From positions 60,557,332-60,621,331 of the forward strand of contig NC_044566.1 of the NCBI RefSeq assembly GCF_007565055.1: a DNA stretch of 64,000 bases. The letters are read 5' to 3'. The stretch comes from Rhinopithecus roxellana. Its lineage: Eukaryota > Chordata > Mammalia > Primates > Cercopithecidae. Positions 1 through 8,379 of the stretch are shown here, in pieces (position 1 is the first letter of the stretch; the number at the start of each line of letters is the position of its first letter). Under the pieces are notes generated by a model. It worked only from the letters and a program-made list of their open reading frames with translations, searched no databases and was not told the DNA's origin. The translations under genes and the position numbers were made by a program.

Positions 1-33
1 TTCCTGACCAAAAGAAAACTGTGAGATAGCAAG

Positions 34-92
34 TGGATGTTGTTTTAAGTGGCTAAATTAGTGGTGATTTGTCATCAATAATAGAAAACGAA
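34..92 (+). mobile_element. MLT1-type LTR 3' end fragment
   Basis: The stretch resembles the 3' end of MLT1-class (ERVL-MaLR) LTRs, with the typical run tgttgttttaagtggctaaa followed by a ggtgatttgtcatcaataata-like end. Only about 60 bases are present, so the family call is tentative. It lies just left of a CA microsatellite, and a larger MLT1-like piece in the same orientation lies at 655-1055, so both could come from one broken element. Confidence 0.45.
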
Positions 93-120
93 AGCCCTAG
101 AATCAGGGCTCCGTCCTTTC

Positions 121-146
121 AGACACACACGTGCACGCCCACACGT

Positions 147-185
<39 letters not shown>
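121..185. repeat. CA/CG/CA purine-pyrimidine microsatellite
   Basis: An alternating purine-pyrimidine tract mixes ACACGTGC, ACGCGCGC and a pure CA run of about 13 units. Such tracts are potential Z-DNA formers and are usually length-polymorphic. There is no coding content. Confidence 0.9.
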
Positions 186-186
<1 letters not shown>

Positions 187-484
187 CATCTTATCCTGGT
201 GCTAAAGAGCTACTCTGAGCTAGTTATCACATTTCCCTGCTTTCTGGTTATTCCAGTGGCCACTCACCTACTTCCTGCTCTCTCATTATCTTTATCTGCA
301 TTCTTATCTGGCTTCCCTCCTCCAGTCTCCCCACCCTTTTCTCTAATCCTAGCCAATGTTGCCAGATTCCATTTCTTAACATACTTCCAAACACCATTCT
401 CTGGAATAATGCTGCTAAGAATAAAAGTTTTCACCAGTCCAGGGTATTAGGAAAAACAAAATAAAATAAGGACAATGCTGTGAG
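186..484. other. No gene seen; pyrimidine-rich unassigned DNA
   Basis: The plus strand is C/T-rich. An open frame of 83 codons here has no initiator context or recognisable domain. I could not assign a repeat family. Confidence 0.6.
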
Positions 485-485
485 T

Positions 486-486
486 T

Positions 487-528
<42 letters not shown>
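486..528. repeat. TATATA-(TG)n-TATATA microsatellite
   Basis: A run of about 12 TG units is bordered on both sides by short TA runs, so the tract is near-symmetrical. It is probably polymorphic in length. Confidence 0.9.
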
Positions 529-654
529 GCTAAGTATTTTACATTTGAAGAACTTTTTTTCTAACTATCCATAGTAAGATGATCTTTTTCTATGAAATGA
601 TGATTACAGTTGTAGTAGGCTGCAGCACAAATGGTCACAAATTTGTTTCTGTTT

Positions 655-1055
655 TTGTGTCTCTTTGCAATGTGATGGAGTAGCTCCTTTTGTCAAGAAG
701 AGGAATCTATTTATCTACTCTTGAATCTAGGCTGCCTTTGTTACTTGCTTTGACCAATGCAACATTAGCAAAGGTGAGGTAAGGGCTTGAAAAGGGCTTG
801 TGCCCTGAAATTTTCTCTCTTGCCGCTGGGAACCCTTGACCGTCATGTGAACAAGCCCTGGCTGGCCTCTTGAGATCAGAGACCATGTGAAGACAGGCTC
901 CAGCCCAAACTGAGGGTCCAGATGTGTGAGTGAGAGCATCTGAACTGTCAGGCTCCAGTGAGCAGGCCGAGACAAGAAGGGCCCAAAGCGTGTGGTTCTG
1001 CTTTAGGGGTGGTCCCTTACGTAGCAAACTGATACAACATTAGATGTTGATACGT
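655..1055 (+). mobile_element. MLT1-type MaLR LTR
   Basis: The sequence follows the familiar MLT1 course: a 'gaatctaggctgcctttg' block, 'ttgctttgaccaatgcaaca', then 'agagaccatgtgaagacagg' and a 'tgtgagtgagagcatct' block. MLT1 LTRs are old ERVL-MaLR repeats, mostly solo. Divergence is high and the ends are not sharp. The full-length L1 inserted just beyond its 3' end. Open frames on the opposite strand (707-1027) have no support as genes. Confidence 0.7.
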
Positions 1056-1062
1056 AGCAAGG

Positions 1063-1130
1063 TTTTTTTTTTTTTTTTTTTTTTGAAGTGTATATTTATT
1101 TATTTATTTTTTTTTTCTTTTTTTTTTTTT
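1063..1130 (-). repeat. Compound L1 poly(A) tail
   Basis: Read on the minus strand after the AATAAA-containing end of the 3'UTR there is an A-run interrupted by G, then TAAATAAATAAATATACACTTC-like sequence (about 22 nt, mostly non-homopolymeric), then 22 further A. The non-A stretch (1085-1106) between two A-runs resembles either a tiny 3' transduction or a patterned tail next to a pre-existing genomic A-run. Confidence 0.75.
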
Positions 1131-1360
1131 ATTATACTTTAAGTTCTAGGGTACATGTGCATAACGTGCAGGTTTGTTACATATGTATACTTATGCCATG
1201 TTGGTGTGCTGCACCCATCAACTCGTCAGCACCCATCAATTCATCATTTATATCATGTATAACTCCCCAATGCAATCCCTCCCTCCTCCCCCCTCCCCCC
1301 TCCCCATGATAGGCCCCAGTGTGTGATGTTCCCCTTCCCGAGTCCAAGTGATCTCATTGT
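1131..1360 (-). other. L1 3'UTR with G-rich tract and poly(A) signal
   Basis: The 3'UTR of the full-length L1 contains, on its sense strand, a G-rich polypurine block opposite 1276-1305 (groups of G3-G6), a known L1 3'UTR feature able to form a G-quadruplex. The AATAAA signal is the complement of tttatt at 1128-1133. An 18-nt unit is duplicated in tandem at 1211-1228 and 1229-1246 with two mismatches. Confidence 0.9.
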
Positions 1361-4300
1361 TCAGTTCCCACCTATGAGTGAGAACATGCGGTGTTTGGTT
1401 TTCTGTTCTTGTGATAGTTTGCTAAGAATGATGGTTTCCAGCTGCATCCATGTCCCTACAAAGGACGCAAACTCATCCTTTTTTATGGCTGCATAGTATT
1501 CCATGGTGTATATGTGCCACATTTTCTTAATCCAGTCTGTCACAGATGGACATTTGGGTTGATTCCAAGTCTTTGCTATTGTGAATAGTGCCGCAATAAA
1601 CATACGTGTACATGTGTCTTTGTAGTAGACTAATTTATAATCCTTTGGGTATATACCCAGTAGTGGGATGGCTGGGTCATATGGTACATCTAGTTCTAGA
1701 TCCTTGAGGAATTGCCATACTGTTTTCCATAATGGTTGAACTAGTTTACAATCCCACCAACAGTGTAAAAGTGTTCCTATTTCTCCACATCCTCTCCAAC
1801 ACCTGTTGTTTCCTGACTTCTTAATGATTGCCATTCTAACTGGTGTGAGATGGTATCTCATTGTGGTTTTGATTTGCATTTCTCTGATGGCCAGTGATGA
1901 TGAGCATTTTTTCATGTGTCTGTTGGCTGTATGAATATCTTCTTTTGAGAAATGTCTGTTCATATCCTTTCCCCACTTTTTGATGGGGTTGTTTGTTTTT
2001 TTCTCGTATATTTGTTTGAGTTCTTTGTAGATTCTGGATATTAGCCCTTTGTCAGATGAGTAGGTTGCAAAAATTTTCTCCCATTCTGTAGGTTGCCTGT
2101 TCACTCTGATGGTAGTTTCTTTTGCTGTGCAAAAGCTCTTTAGTTTAATTAGATCCCATTTGTCAATTATGGCTTTTGCTGCCGTTGCTTTTGGTGTTTT
2201 AGACATGAAGTCCTTGCCCATGCCTATGTCCTGAATGGTACTACCTAGATTTTCTTCTAGGGTTTTTATGGTATTAGGTCTAACATTTAAGTCTCTAATC
2301 CATCTTGAATTAATCTTCGTATAAGGGGTAAGGAAAGGATCCAGTTTCAGCTTTCTACTTATGGCTAGCCAATTTTCCCAGCACCATTTATTAAATAGGG
2401 AATCCTTTCCCCATTTCTTGTTTCTCTCAGGTTTGTCAAAGATCAGATGGCTGTAGATGTGCGGTATTATTTCTGAGGACTCTGTTCTGTTCCATTGGTC
2501 TATATCTCTGTTTTGGTACCAGTACCATGCTGTTTTGGTTACTGTAGCCTTGTAGTATAGTTTGAAGTCAGGTAGCGTGACGCCTCCAGCTTTGTCCTTT
2601 TGACTTAGGATTGTCTTGGCAATGCGGGCTCTTTTTTGGTTCCATATGAACTTTAAAGCCGTTTTTTCCAATTCCGTGAAGAAAGTCATTGGTAGCTTGA
2701 TGGGGATGGCATTGAATCTATAAATAACCTTGGGGAGTATGGCCATTTTCACGATATTGATTCTTCCTATCCATGAGCATGGTATGTTCTTCCATTTGTT
2801 TGTGTCCTCTTTGATTTCACTGAGCAGTGGTTTGTAGTTCTCCTTGAAGAGGTCCTTTACATCCCTTGTAAGCTGGATTCCTAGGTATTTTATTCTCTTT
2901 GAAGCAATTGTGAATGGAAGTTCATTCCTGATTTGGCTCTCTGCTTGTCTGTTGCTGGTGTATAAGAATGCTTGTGATTTTTGCACATTAATTTTGTATC
3001 CTGAGACTTTGCTGAAGTTGCTTATCAGCTTAAGGAGATTTTGGGCTGAGACAATGGGGTTTTCTAAATATACAATCATGTCATCTGCAAACAGGGACAA
3101 TTTGACTTCTTCTTTTCCTAACTGGATACCCTTGATTTCTTTCTCTTGCCTGATTGCCCTAGCCAGAACTTCCAACACTATGTTGAATAGGAGTGGTGAG
3201 AGAGGGCATCCCTGTCTTGTGCCAGTTTTCAAAGGGAATTTTTCCAGTTTTTGCCCATTCAGTATGATATTAGCTGTGGGTTTGTCATAAATAGCTCTTA
3301 TTATTTTGAGGTACGTTCCATCAATACCGAATTTATTGAGCGTTTTTAGCATGAAGGGCTGTTGAATTTTGTCAAAAGCCTTTTCTGCATCTATTGAGAC
3401 AATCATGTGGTTCTTGTCTTTGGTTCTGTTTATATGCTGGATTACGTTTATTGATTTGCGAATGTTGAACCAGCCTTGCATCCCAGGGATGAAGCCCACT
3501 TGATCATGGTGGATAAGCTTTTTGATATGCTGCTGAATCCGGTTTGCCAGTATTTTATTGAGGATTTTTGCATCAATGTTCATCAGGGATATTGGTCTAA
3601 AATTCTCTTTTTTTGTTGTGTCTCTGCCAGGCTTTGGTATCAGGATGATGTTGGCCTCATAAAATGAGTTAGGGAGGATTCCCTCTTTTTCTATTGATTG
3701 GAATAGTTTCAGAAGGAATGGTACCAGCTCCTCCTTGTACCTCTGGTAGAATTCAGCTGTGAATCCATCTGGTCCTGGACTTTTTTTGGTGGGTAGGCTA
3801 TTAATTGTTGCCTCAATTTCAGAGCCTGCTATTGGTCTATTCAGGGATTCAACTTCTTCCTGGTTTAGCCTTGGGAGAGTGTAAGTGTCCAGGAAATTAT
3901 CCATTTCTTCTAGATTTTCTAGTTGATTTGCGTAGAGGCGTTTATAGTATTCTCTGATGGTAGTTTGTATTTCTGTGGGGTCAGTGGTGATATCCCCTTT
4001 ATCATTTTTTATTGCATCTATTTGATTCCTCTCTCTTTTTTTCTTTATTAGCCTTGCTAGCGGTCTGTCAATTTTGTTGATCTTTTCAAAAAACCAACTC
4101 CTGGATTCATTGATTTTTTGGAGGGTTTTTTGTGTCTCTATCTCCTTCAGTTCTGCTCTGATCTTAGTTATTTCTTGCCTTCTGCTAGCTTTTGAATGTG
4201 ATTGCTCTTGCCTCTCTAGTTCTTTTAATTGTGATGTTAGAGTGTCAATTTTAGATCTTTCCTGCTTTCTCTTGTGGGCATTTAGTGCTATAAATTTCCC

Positions 4301-5188
4301 TCTACACACTGCTTTAAATGTGTCCCAGAGATTCTGGTATGTTGTATCTTTGTTCTCATTGGTTTCAAAGAACATCTTTATTTCCGCTTTCATTTCGTTA
4401 TGTACCCAGTAGTCATTCAGGAGCAGGTTGTTCAGTTTCCATGTAGTTGAGCGGTTTTGATTGAGTTTCTTAGTCCTGAGTTCTAGTTTGATTGCACTGT
4501 GGTCTGAGAGACAGTTTGTTATAATTTCTGTTCTTTTACATTTGCTGAGGAGTACTTTACTTCCAATTATGTGGTCAATTTTGGAATAAGTGCGATGTGG
4601 TGCTGAGAAGAATGTATATTCTGTTGATTTGGGGTGGAGAGTTCTATAGATGTCTATTAGGTCCGCTTGGTGCAGAGATGAGTTCAATTCCTGGATATCC
4701 TTGTTAACTTTCTGTCTCGTTGATCTGTCTAATGTTGACAGCGGAGTGTTGAAGTCCCCCATTATTATTGTATGGGAGTCTAAGTCTCTTTGTAAGTCTC
4801 TAAGGACTTGCTTTATGAATCTGGGTGCTCCTGTATTGGGTGCATATATATTTAGGAGAGTTAGCTCTTCCTGTTGAATTGATCCCTTTACCATTATGTA
4901 ATGGCCTTCTTTGTCTCTTTTGATCTTTGATGGTTTAAAGTCTGTTTTATCAGAGACTAGGATTGCAACCCCTGCTTTTTTTTGTTCTCCATTTGCTTGG
5001 TAGATCTTCCTCCATCCCTTTATTTTGAGCCTATGTATGTCTCTGCATGTGAGATGGGTCTCCTGAATACAGCAGACTGATGGGTCTTGACTCTTTATCC
5101 AGTTTGCCAGTCTGTGTCTTTTAATTGGAGCATTTAGTCCATTAACATTTAAGGTTAATATTGTTATGTGTGAACTTGATCCTGCCAT
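1361..5188 (-). CDS. ORF2: L1 ORF2 protein: endonuclease and reverse transcriptase
   Basis: An uninterrupted frame of 1,275 codons, exactly the usual primate L1 ORF2p length. The apurinic-type endonuclease (about 1-239) keeps N14 in TLNVNGLN, E43 in CIQETH, D145/N147 in MGDFNTP, D205 in KIDHIIGS and H230 in SDHSAI. The reverse transcriptase (about 498-773) has GPDGFTAEFYQ, the RQGCPLSPLLFN block and the catalytic FADD at about 702-703. The C-terminal domain keeps the CWRGC...H...C cysteine motif (C-x3-C-x7-H-x4-C) near residue 1,130-1,150. ORF2p nicks the target at TTTT/AA-type sites and primes reverse transcription there (family knowledge). Translation would follow ORF1 by termination-reinitiation across the 63-nt spacer. 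All key residues are present, so activity is possible but untested. Confidence 0.97.
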   Translation of the reverse strand: MAGSSSHITILTLNVNGLNAPIKRHRLANWIKSQDPSVCCIQETHLTCRDIHRLKIKGWRKIYQANGEQKKAGVAILVSDKTDFKPSKIKRDKEGHYIMVKGSIQQEELTLLNIYAPNTGAPRFIKQVLRDLQRDLDSHTIIMGDFNTPLSTLDRSTRQKVNKDIQELNSSLHQADLIDIYRTLHPKSTEYTFFSAPHRTYSKIDHIIGSKVLLSKCKRTEIITNCLSDHSAIKLELRTKKLNQNRSTTWKLNNLLLNDYWVHNEMKAEIKMFFETNENKDTTYQNLWDTFKAVCRGKFIALNAHKRKQERSKIDTLTSQLKELERQEQSHSKASRRQEITKIRAELKEIETQKTLQKINESRSWFFEKINKIDRPLARLIKKKRERNQIDAIKNDKGDITTDPTEIQTTIREYYKRLYANQLENLEEMDNFLDTYTLPRLNQEEVESLNRPIAGSEIEATINSLPTKKSPGPDGFTAEFYQRYKEELVPFLLKLFQSIEKEGILPNSFYEANIILIPKPGRDTTKKENFRPISLMNIDAKILNKILANRIQQHIKKLIHHDQVGFIPGMQGWFNIRKSINVIQHINRTKDKNHMIVSIDAEKAFDKIQQPFMLKTLNKFGIDGTYLKIIRAIYDKPTANIILNGQKLEKFPLKTGTRQGCPLSPLLFNIVLEVLARAIRQEKEIKGIQLGKEEVKLSLFADDMIVYLENPIVSAQNLLKLISNFSKVSGYKINVQKSQAFLYTSNRQAESQIRNELPFTIASKRIKYLGIQLTRDVKDLFKENYKPLLSEIKEDTNKWKNIPCSWIGRINIVKMAILPKVIYRFNAIPIKLPMTFFTELEKTALKFIWNQKRARIAKTILSQKDKAGGVTLPDFKLYYKATVTKTAWYWYQNRDIDQWNRTESSEIIPHIYSHLIFDKPERNKKWGKDSLFNKWCWENWLAISRKLKLDPFLTPYTKINSRWIRDLNVRPNTIKTLEENLGSTIQDIGMGKDFMSKTPKATAAKAIIDKWDLIKLKSFCTAKETTIRVNRQPTEWEKIFATYSSDKGLISRIYKELKQIYEKKTNNPIKKWGKDMNRHFSKEDIHTANRHMKKCSSSLAIREMQIKTTMRYHLTPVRMAIIKKSGNNRCWRGCGEIGTLLHCWWDCKLVQPLWKTVWQFLKDLELDVPYDPAIPLLGIYPKDYKLVYYKDTCTRMFIAALFTIAKTWNQPKCPSVTDWIKKMWHIYTMEYYAAIKKDEFASFVGTWMQLETIILSKLSQEQKTKHRMFSLIGGN

Positions 5189-5251
5189 TATGATATTAAC
5201 TGGTTATTTTGCTCGTTAGTTGATGCAGTTTCTTCCTAGCCTCGATGGTCT

Positions 5252-6268
5252 TTACATTTTGCCAAGTTTTTGCGATGGCTGGTACCGGTTGTTCCTTTCC
5301 ATGTTTAGGGCTTCCTTCAGGGTCTCTTGTAAGGCAGGCCTGGTGGTGACAAAATCTCTAAGCATTTGCTTATCTGTAAAGGATTTTATTTCTCCTTCAC
5401 TTATGAAACTTAGTTTGGCTGGATATGAAATTCTGGGTTGAAAATTCTTTTCTTTAAGAACGTTGAATATTGGCCCCCACTCTCTTCTGGCTTGTAGAGT
5501 TTCTGCCGAGAGATCTGCTGTTAGTCTGATGGGCTTCCCTTTGTGGGTGACCCGACCTTTCTCTCTGGCTGCCCTTAAGATTTTTTCCTTCATTTCAACT
5601 TTGGTGAATCTGGCAATTATGTGTCTTGGAGTTGCTCTTCTGGAGGAGTATCTTTGTGGCGTTCTCTGTATTTCCTGAATTTGAATGTTGGCCTGCCCTA
5701 CTAGGTTGGGGAAGTTCTCCTGGATGATATCCTGAAGAGTGTTTTCCAACTTGGTTCCATTTTCCCCCTCACTTTCAGGCACCCCAATCAGACGTAGATT
5801 TGGTCTTTTTACGTAATCCCATACTTCTTGCAGGCTTTGCTCATTTCTTTTTCTTCTTTTTTCTTTTGGTTTCTCTTCTCGCTTCATTTCATTCATTTGA
5901 TCTTCAATCGCTGATACTCTTTCTTCCAGTTGATCGAGTCGGTTACTGAAGCTTGTGCATTTGTCACGTATTTCTCGTGTCATGGTTTTCATCTCTGTCA
6001 TTTCGTTTATGATCTTCTCTGCATTAATGAGTCTAGCTGTCAATTCTTCCACTCTTTTTTCAAGATTTTTAGTTTCTTTGCGCTGGGTACGTAATTCCTC
6101 CTTTAGCTCTGATAAGTTTGATGGACTGAAGCCTTCTTCTCTCCTCTCGTCCAAGTCATTCTCTGACCAGCTTTGATCCGTTGCTGGTGATGGGCTGCGC
6201 TCCTTTGCAGGGGGAGATGCGCTCTTATTTTTTGAATTTCCAGCTTTTCTGCCCTGCTTCTTCCCCAT
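5252..6268 (-). CDS. ORF1: L1 ORF1 protein: RNA-binding nucleic-acid chaperone
   Basis: An open frame of 338 codons, the standard primate length, starting MGKKQGRKAGNSK. ORF1p forms trimers that coat L1 RNA (family knowledge). Visible parts are a basic, Ser/Pro-rich N-terminus (1-50), a heptad-rich coiled coil (about 52-150, ending with NRLDQLEERVSAIEDQMNEM), an RRM region (about 157-250, with PNLRLIGVPE and RRATPRHIIARFTK) and a C-terminal domain (REKGRVTHKGKPIRLTADLS, then ARREWGPIFNVLKEKNFQPR). The C-terminal half is very like human L1 ORF1p, while the coiled coil differs strongly. This matches the known rapid evolution of that segment. Confidence 0.97.
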   Translation of the reverse strand: MGKKQGRKAGNSKNKSASPPAKERSPSPATDQSWSENDLDERREEGFSPSNLSELKEELRTQRKETKNLEKRVEELTARLINAEKIINEMTEMKTMTREIRDKCTSFSNRLDQLEERVSAIEDQMNEMKREEKPKEKRRKRNEQSLQEVWDYVKRPNLRLIGVPESEGENGTKLENTLQDIIQENFPNLVGQANIQIQEIQRTPQRYSSRRATPRHIIARFTKVEMKEKILRAAREKGRVTHKGKPIRLTADLSAETLQARREWGPIFNVLKEKNFQPRISYPAKLSFISEGEIKSFTDKQMLRDFVTTRPALQETLKEALNMERNNRYQPSQKLGKM

Positions 6269-7301
6269 CTTTGTGGTTTTATCTGTCTCTGGTCTTTGAT
6301 GGTGGTGACGAACTGATGGGGTTTTGGTATAGGTGTCCTTCCTGTTTGATAGTTTTCCTTCTGACAGTCAGAAGGACTCTCTGTTGGTCTGTTGGAGATT
6401 GCTTGAGGTCCACTCCAGACCCTGTTTGCCTGGGTATCAGCAGCAGAGGTTGCCGAAGATAGAATATTGCTGAACAGCGAGTGTACCTGTCTGATTCTTC
6501 CTTTGGAAGTGTCCTCTCAGGGGTGTACTCCACCCTGTGAGGTGTGGGGTGTCAGACTGCCCCTAGTGGGGGATTTCTCCCAGCTAGGCTACTCAGGGGT
6601 CAGGGACACACCTGAGCAGGCAGTCTGTCCGTTCTCAGATCTCAACCTCCGCGTTGGGAGATCCGCGGCTCTCCCCAAAGCTGTCAGACAGAGTCGTTCG
6701 CGTCTGCACCGGCTCCCGCTACTTCCCCTGTTGGTCTTCAGCTGTGCGCTGTCCCCAGAGGTGGAGACTACAGAGACAGGCAGGCTTCCTTGAGCTGCTG
6801 TGAGCTCCACCCAGTTCGAGCTTCCCAGCGGCTTTGTTTACCTACTTAAGCCTCAGCAATGGCGGGCGCCCCTCCCCCAGCCTCGCTGCTGCCTTGCGGA
6901 TAGATCGCGGCAGACTGCTGTGTTAGCAGTGAGGGAGGCTTCGTGGGCGTGGGACCCTCCCGGCCAGGTGTGGGATATATTCTCCTGGAATGCCTGTATG
7001 CTTACAGCGCAGTATTGGGGTGGGAGTTACCCGATTTTCCAGGTGTTGTGTGTCTCAGTTCCCCTGGCTAGGAAAACGGATCCCCTTCCCCCTTGCGCTT
7101 CCAGGTGAGGCGATGCCTCGCCCTGCTTCAGCTCTCGCTGGTCAGGCTGCAGCAGCTGACCAGCACCGATTGTCCGGCACTCCCTAGTGAGATGACCCCA
7201 GTACCTCAGTTGAAAATGCAGAAATCACTGGTCTTCTGTGTCGCTCGCGCTGGGAGTTGGAGACTGGAGTTGTTCCTATTCGGCCATCTTGCTCCGCCCC
7301 C
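6269..7301 (-). promoter_or_regulatory. L1 5'UTR with internal RNA polymerase II promoter
   Basis: About 1 kb upstream of ORF1 on the minus strand, GC-rich compared with its surroundings. It begins near 7301 and carries a YY1-type site (CAAGATGGC, complement of gccatcttg at 7283-7291) about 11-19 nt from the start, the position known for YY1-directed start-site choice in primate L1. On the opposite strand an ATG in good context (ggATGgcggg type, at 6859) matches the site of primate L1 ORF0, but the frame ends at a TAG at 6901-6903 after 14 codons. Other plus-strand open frames in the 5'UTR (6467-7332) are chance frames or remnants of that antisense frame. Confidence 0.9.
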
Positions 7302-7408
7302 TTTTTTTTTTTTTTTTAATGTTCTTACTTAGAAAACTACAAAGTGAATAAATTCTTTGTCAGCCCTTATACTTTTCTAAATATTTAACTGGTTCAGGAT
7401 TTTTTTCC

Positions 7409-7701
7409 TTTTTTTTTTTTTTGAGACGGTGTCTTGCTCTGTCACCGAGGCTGGAGTGCAGTGGCACGATCTCGGCTCACTGCAACCTCCATCTCCTGGG
7501 TTCAAGCAATTCTCCTGCCTCAGCCTCCTGAGTAGCTTTGATTACAGGTGTGCGCCACCATGCCAGCCTAATTTTTTAATTTTTAGTAGAGATGGGGTTT
7601 CACCATGTTGGTCAGACTGGTCTCGAACTTCTGACCTCATGATCCACCTGCTTCGGCCTCCCAAAGTGCTGGGATTACAGGCGTGAGCCACCTCACCTGG
7701 C
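7409..7701 (-). mobile_element. Alu (AluS-like), antisense
   Basis: A full dimeric Alu in minus orientation, read as a T-run, then ttgagacggtgtcttgctct and on to gtgagccacctcacctggc. A second T-run of 20 follows directly at 7702, so the right flank is also homopolymeric. Confidence 0.95.
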
Positions 7702-7721
7702 TTTTTTTTTTTTTTTTTTTA

Positions 7722-8379
7722 AGTCCTGGAACTATTGCCTCATGTCTGTCTCACTCCAAAGGCTCTGAAAACTTTTCCACAGAAGAAGATCTGCAGGCCT
7801 ACTTATAAAGAGAGACTTTTCTGCTTGATAAATAGCTGACCAGGGAAGGAGAGCAGAGGAGGATCAGAGCGGATAAAGCTGAGTCTACGTAGGGGGAAGT
7901 CATGGTTGAGGGCAGGAGGGTCCAGGTGAAAAGATCTGTCAAGAGCAGCCGGGAACGGTCGGGAAGATTAATTCAGCAAGATTTATCTTTCTTGTTGCTT
8001 TCTAGTGAGGACACCTGCTGGCCCTTTGCTTCTTGAACTTTTCTGGGATAATGTTTCAGTTTGTCTCAAAGATTCTACTTACCGCCCCGCAATCACCAGG
8101 TCTCCCGTCCCTACCCACTTTCCATCTGCACTTCTAGTGAGAGCATCCCTCAATCCAATACTTAGCAGTTTTGGACCTTACCAAGCCAGAGGTCCAGGGT
8201 CCTAAACACTTTACGGAGTCATAGTGGCTTGAACGGTGTGAATATGTATGAAATCAGCCTGAAGCTATCCTCTGAGTGAGGGCAGTGCGGTCACCCTGTT
8301 ATTGTATAGCAATTATAGAGCTAGCTCAGGTGCACAGGAAGTATATGTTTTAAAAGGAATAACTTAGTTGTTTGCTTAA
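7722..8379. other. No gene seen; unassigned DNA
   Basis: Nothing codes here on either strand beyond short chance frames (one of 66 codons at 8005-8205 lacks any recognisable motif). I could not assign a repeat family. Confidence 0.55.

Larger units (their letters stand above)
1063..7317 (-). mobile_element. LINE-1: Full-length L1 retrotransposon with intact ORF1 and ORF2
   Basis: On the minus strand the element runs 5'UTR (about 1,033 nt, 7301 to 6269), ORF1 (338 codons), a 63-nt spacer, ORF2 (1,275 codons), a 3'UTR (1360-1131) and an A-rich tail. Total length is about 6.17 kb, normal for a full-length primate L1. No stop or frameshift breaks either frame. The 5' end is complete, starting with the GGGGGCGGAGCAAGATGGCC-type promoter start. 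It lies in a T-tract: T22 at 1063-1084 on the left and T16 at 7302-7317 on the right, followed by AA, so the target-site duplication is probably poly-T and cannot be sized. Intact frames suggest a young, lineage-specific insertion (L1PA5-like ancestry, cercopithecid branch), but the subfamily is inferred. Confidence 0.97.

Noticed and set aside
199..450. Open frame of 83 codons rich in Leu/Ser/Pro
   Set aside because: Pyrimidine-rich composition produces such a frame; no initiator context, domain or splice sites.
2844..4877. Plus-strand frames inside the L1 body
   Set aside because: They lie antisense to the intact ORF2 and have no independent support.
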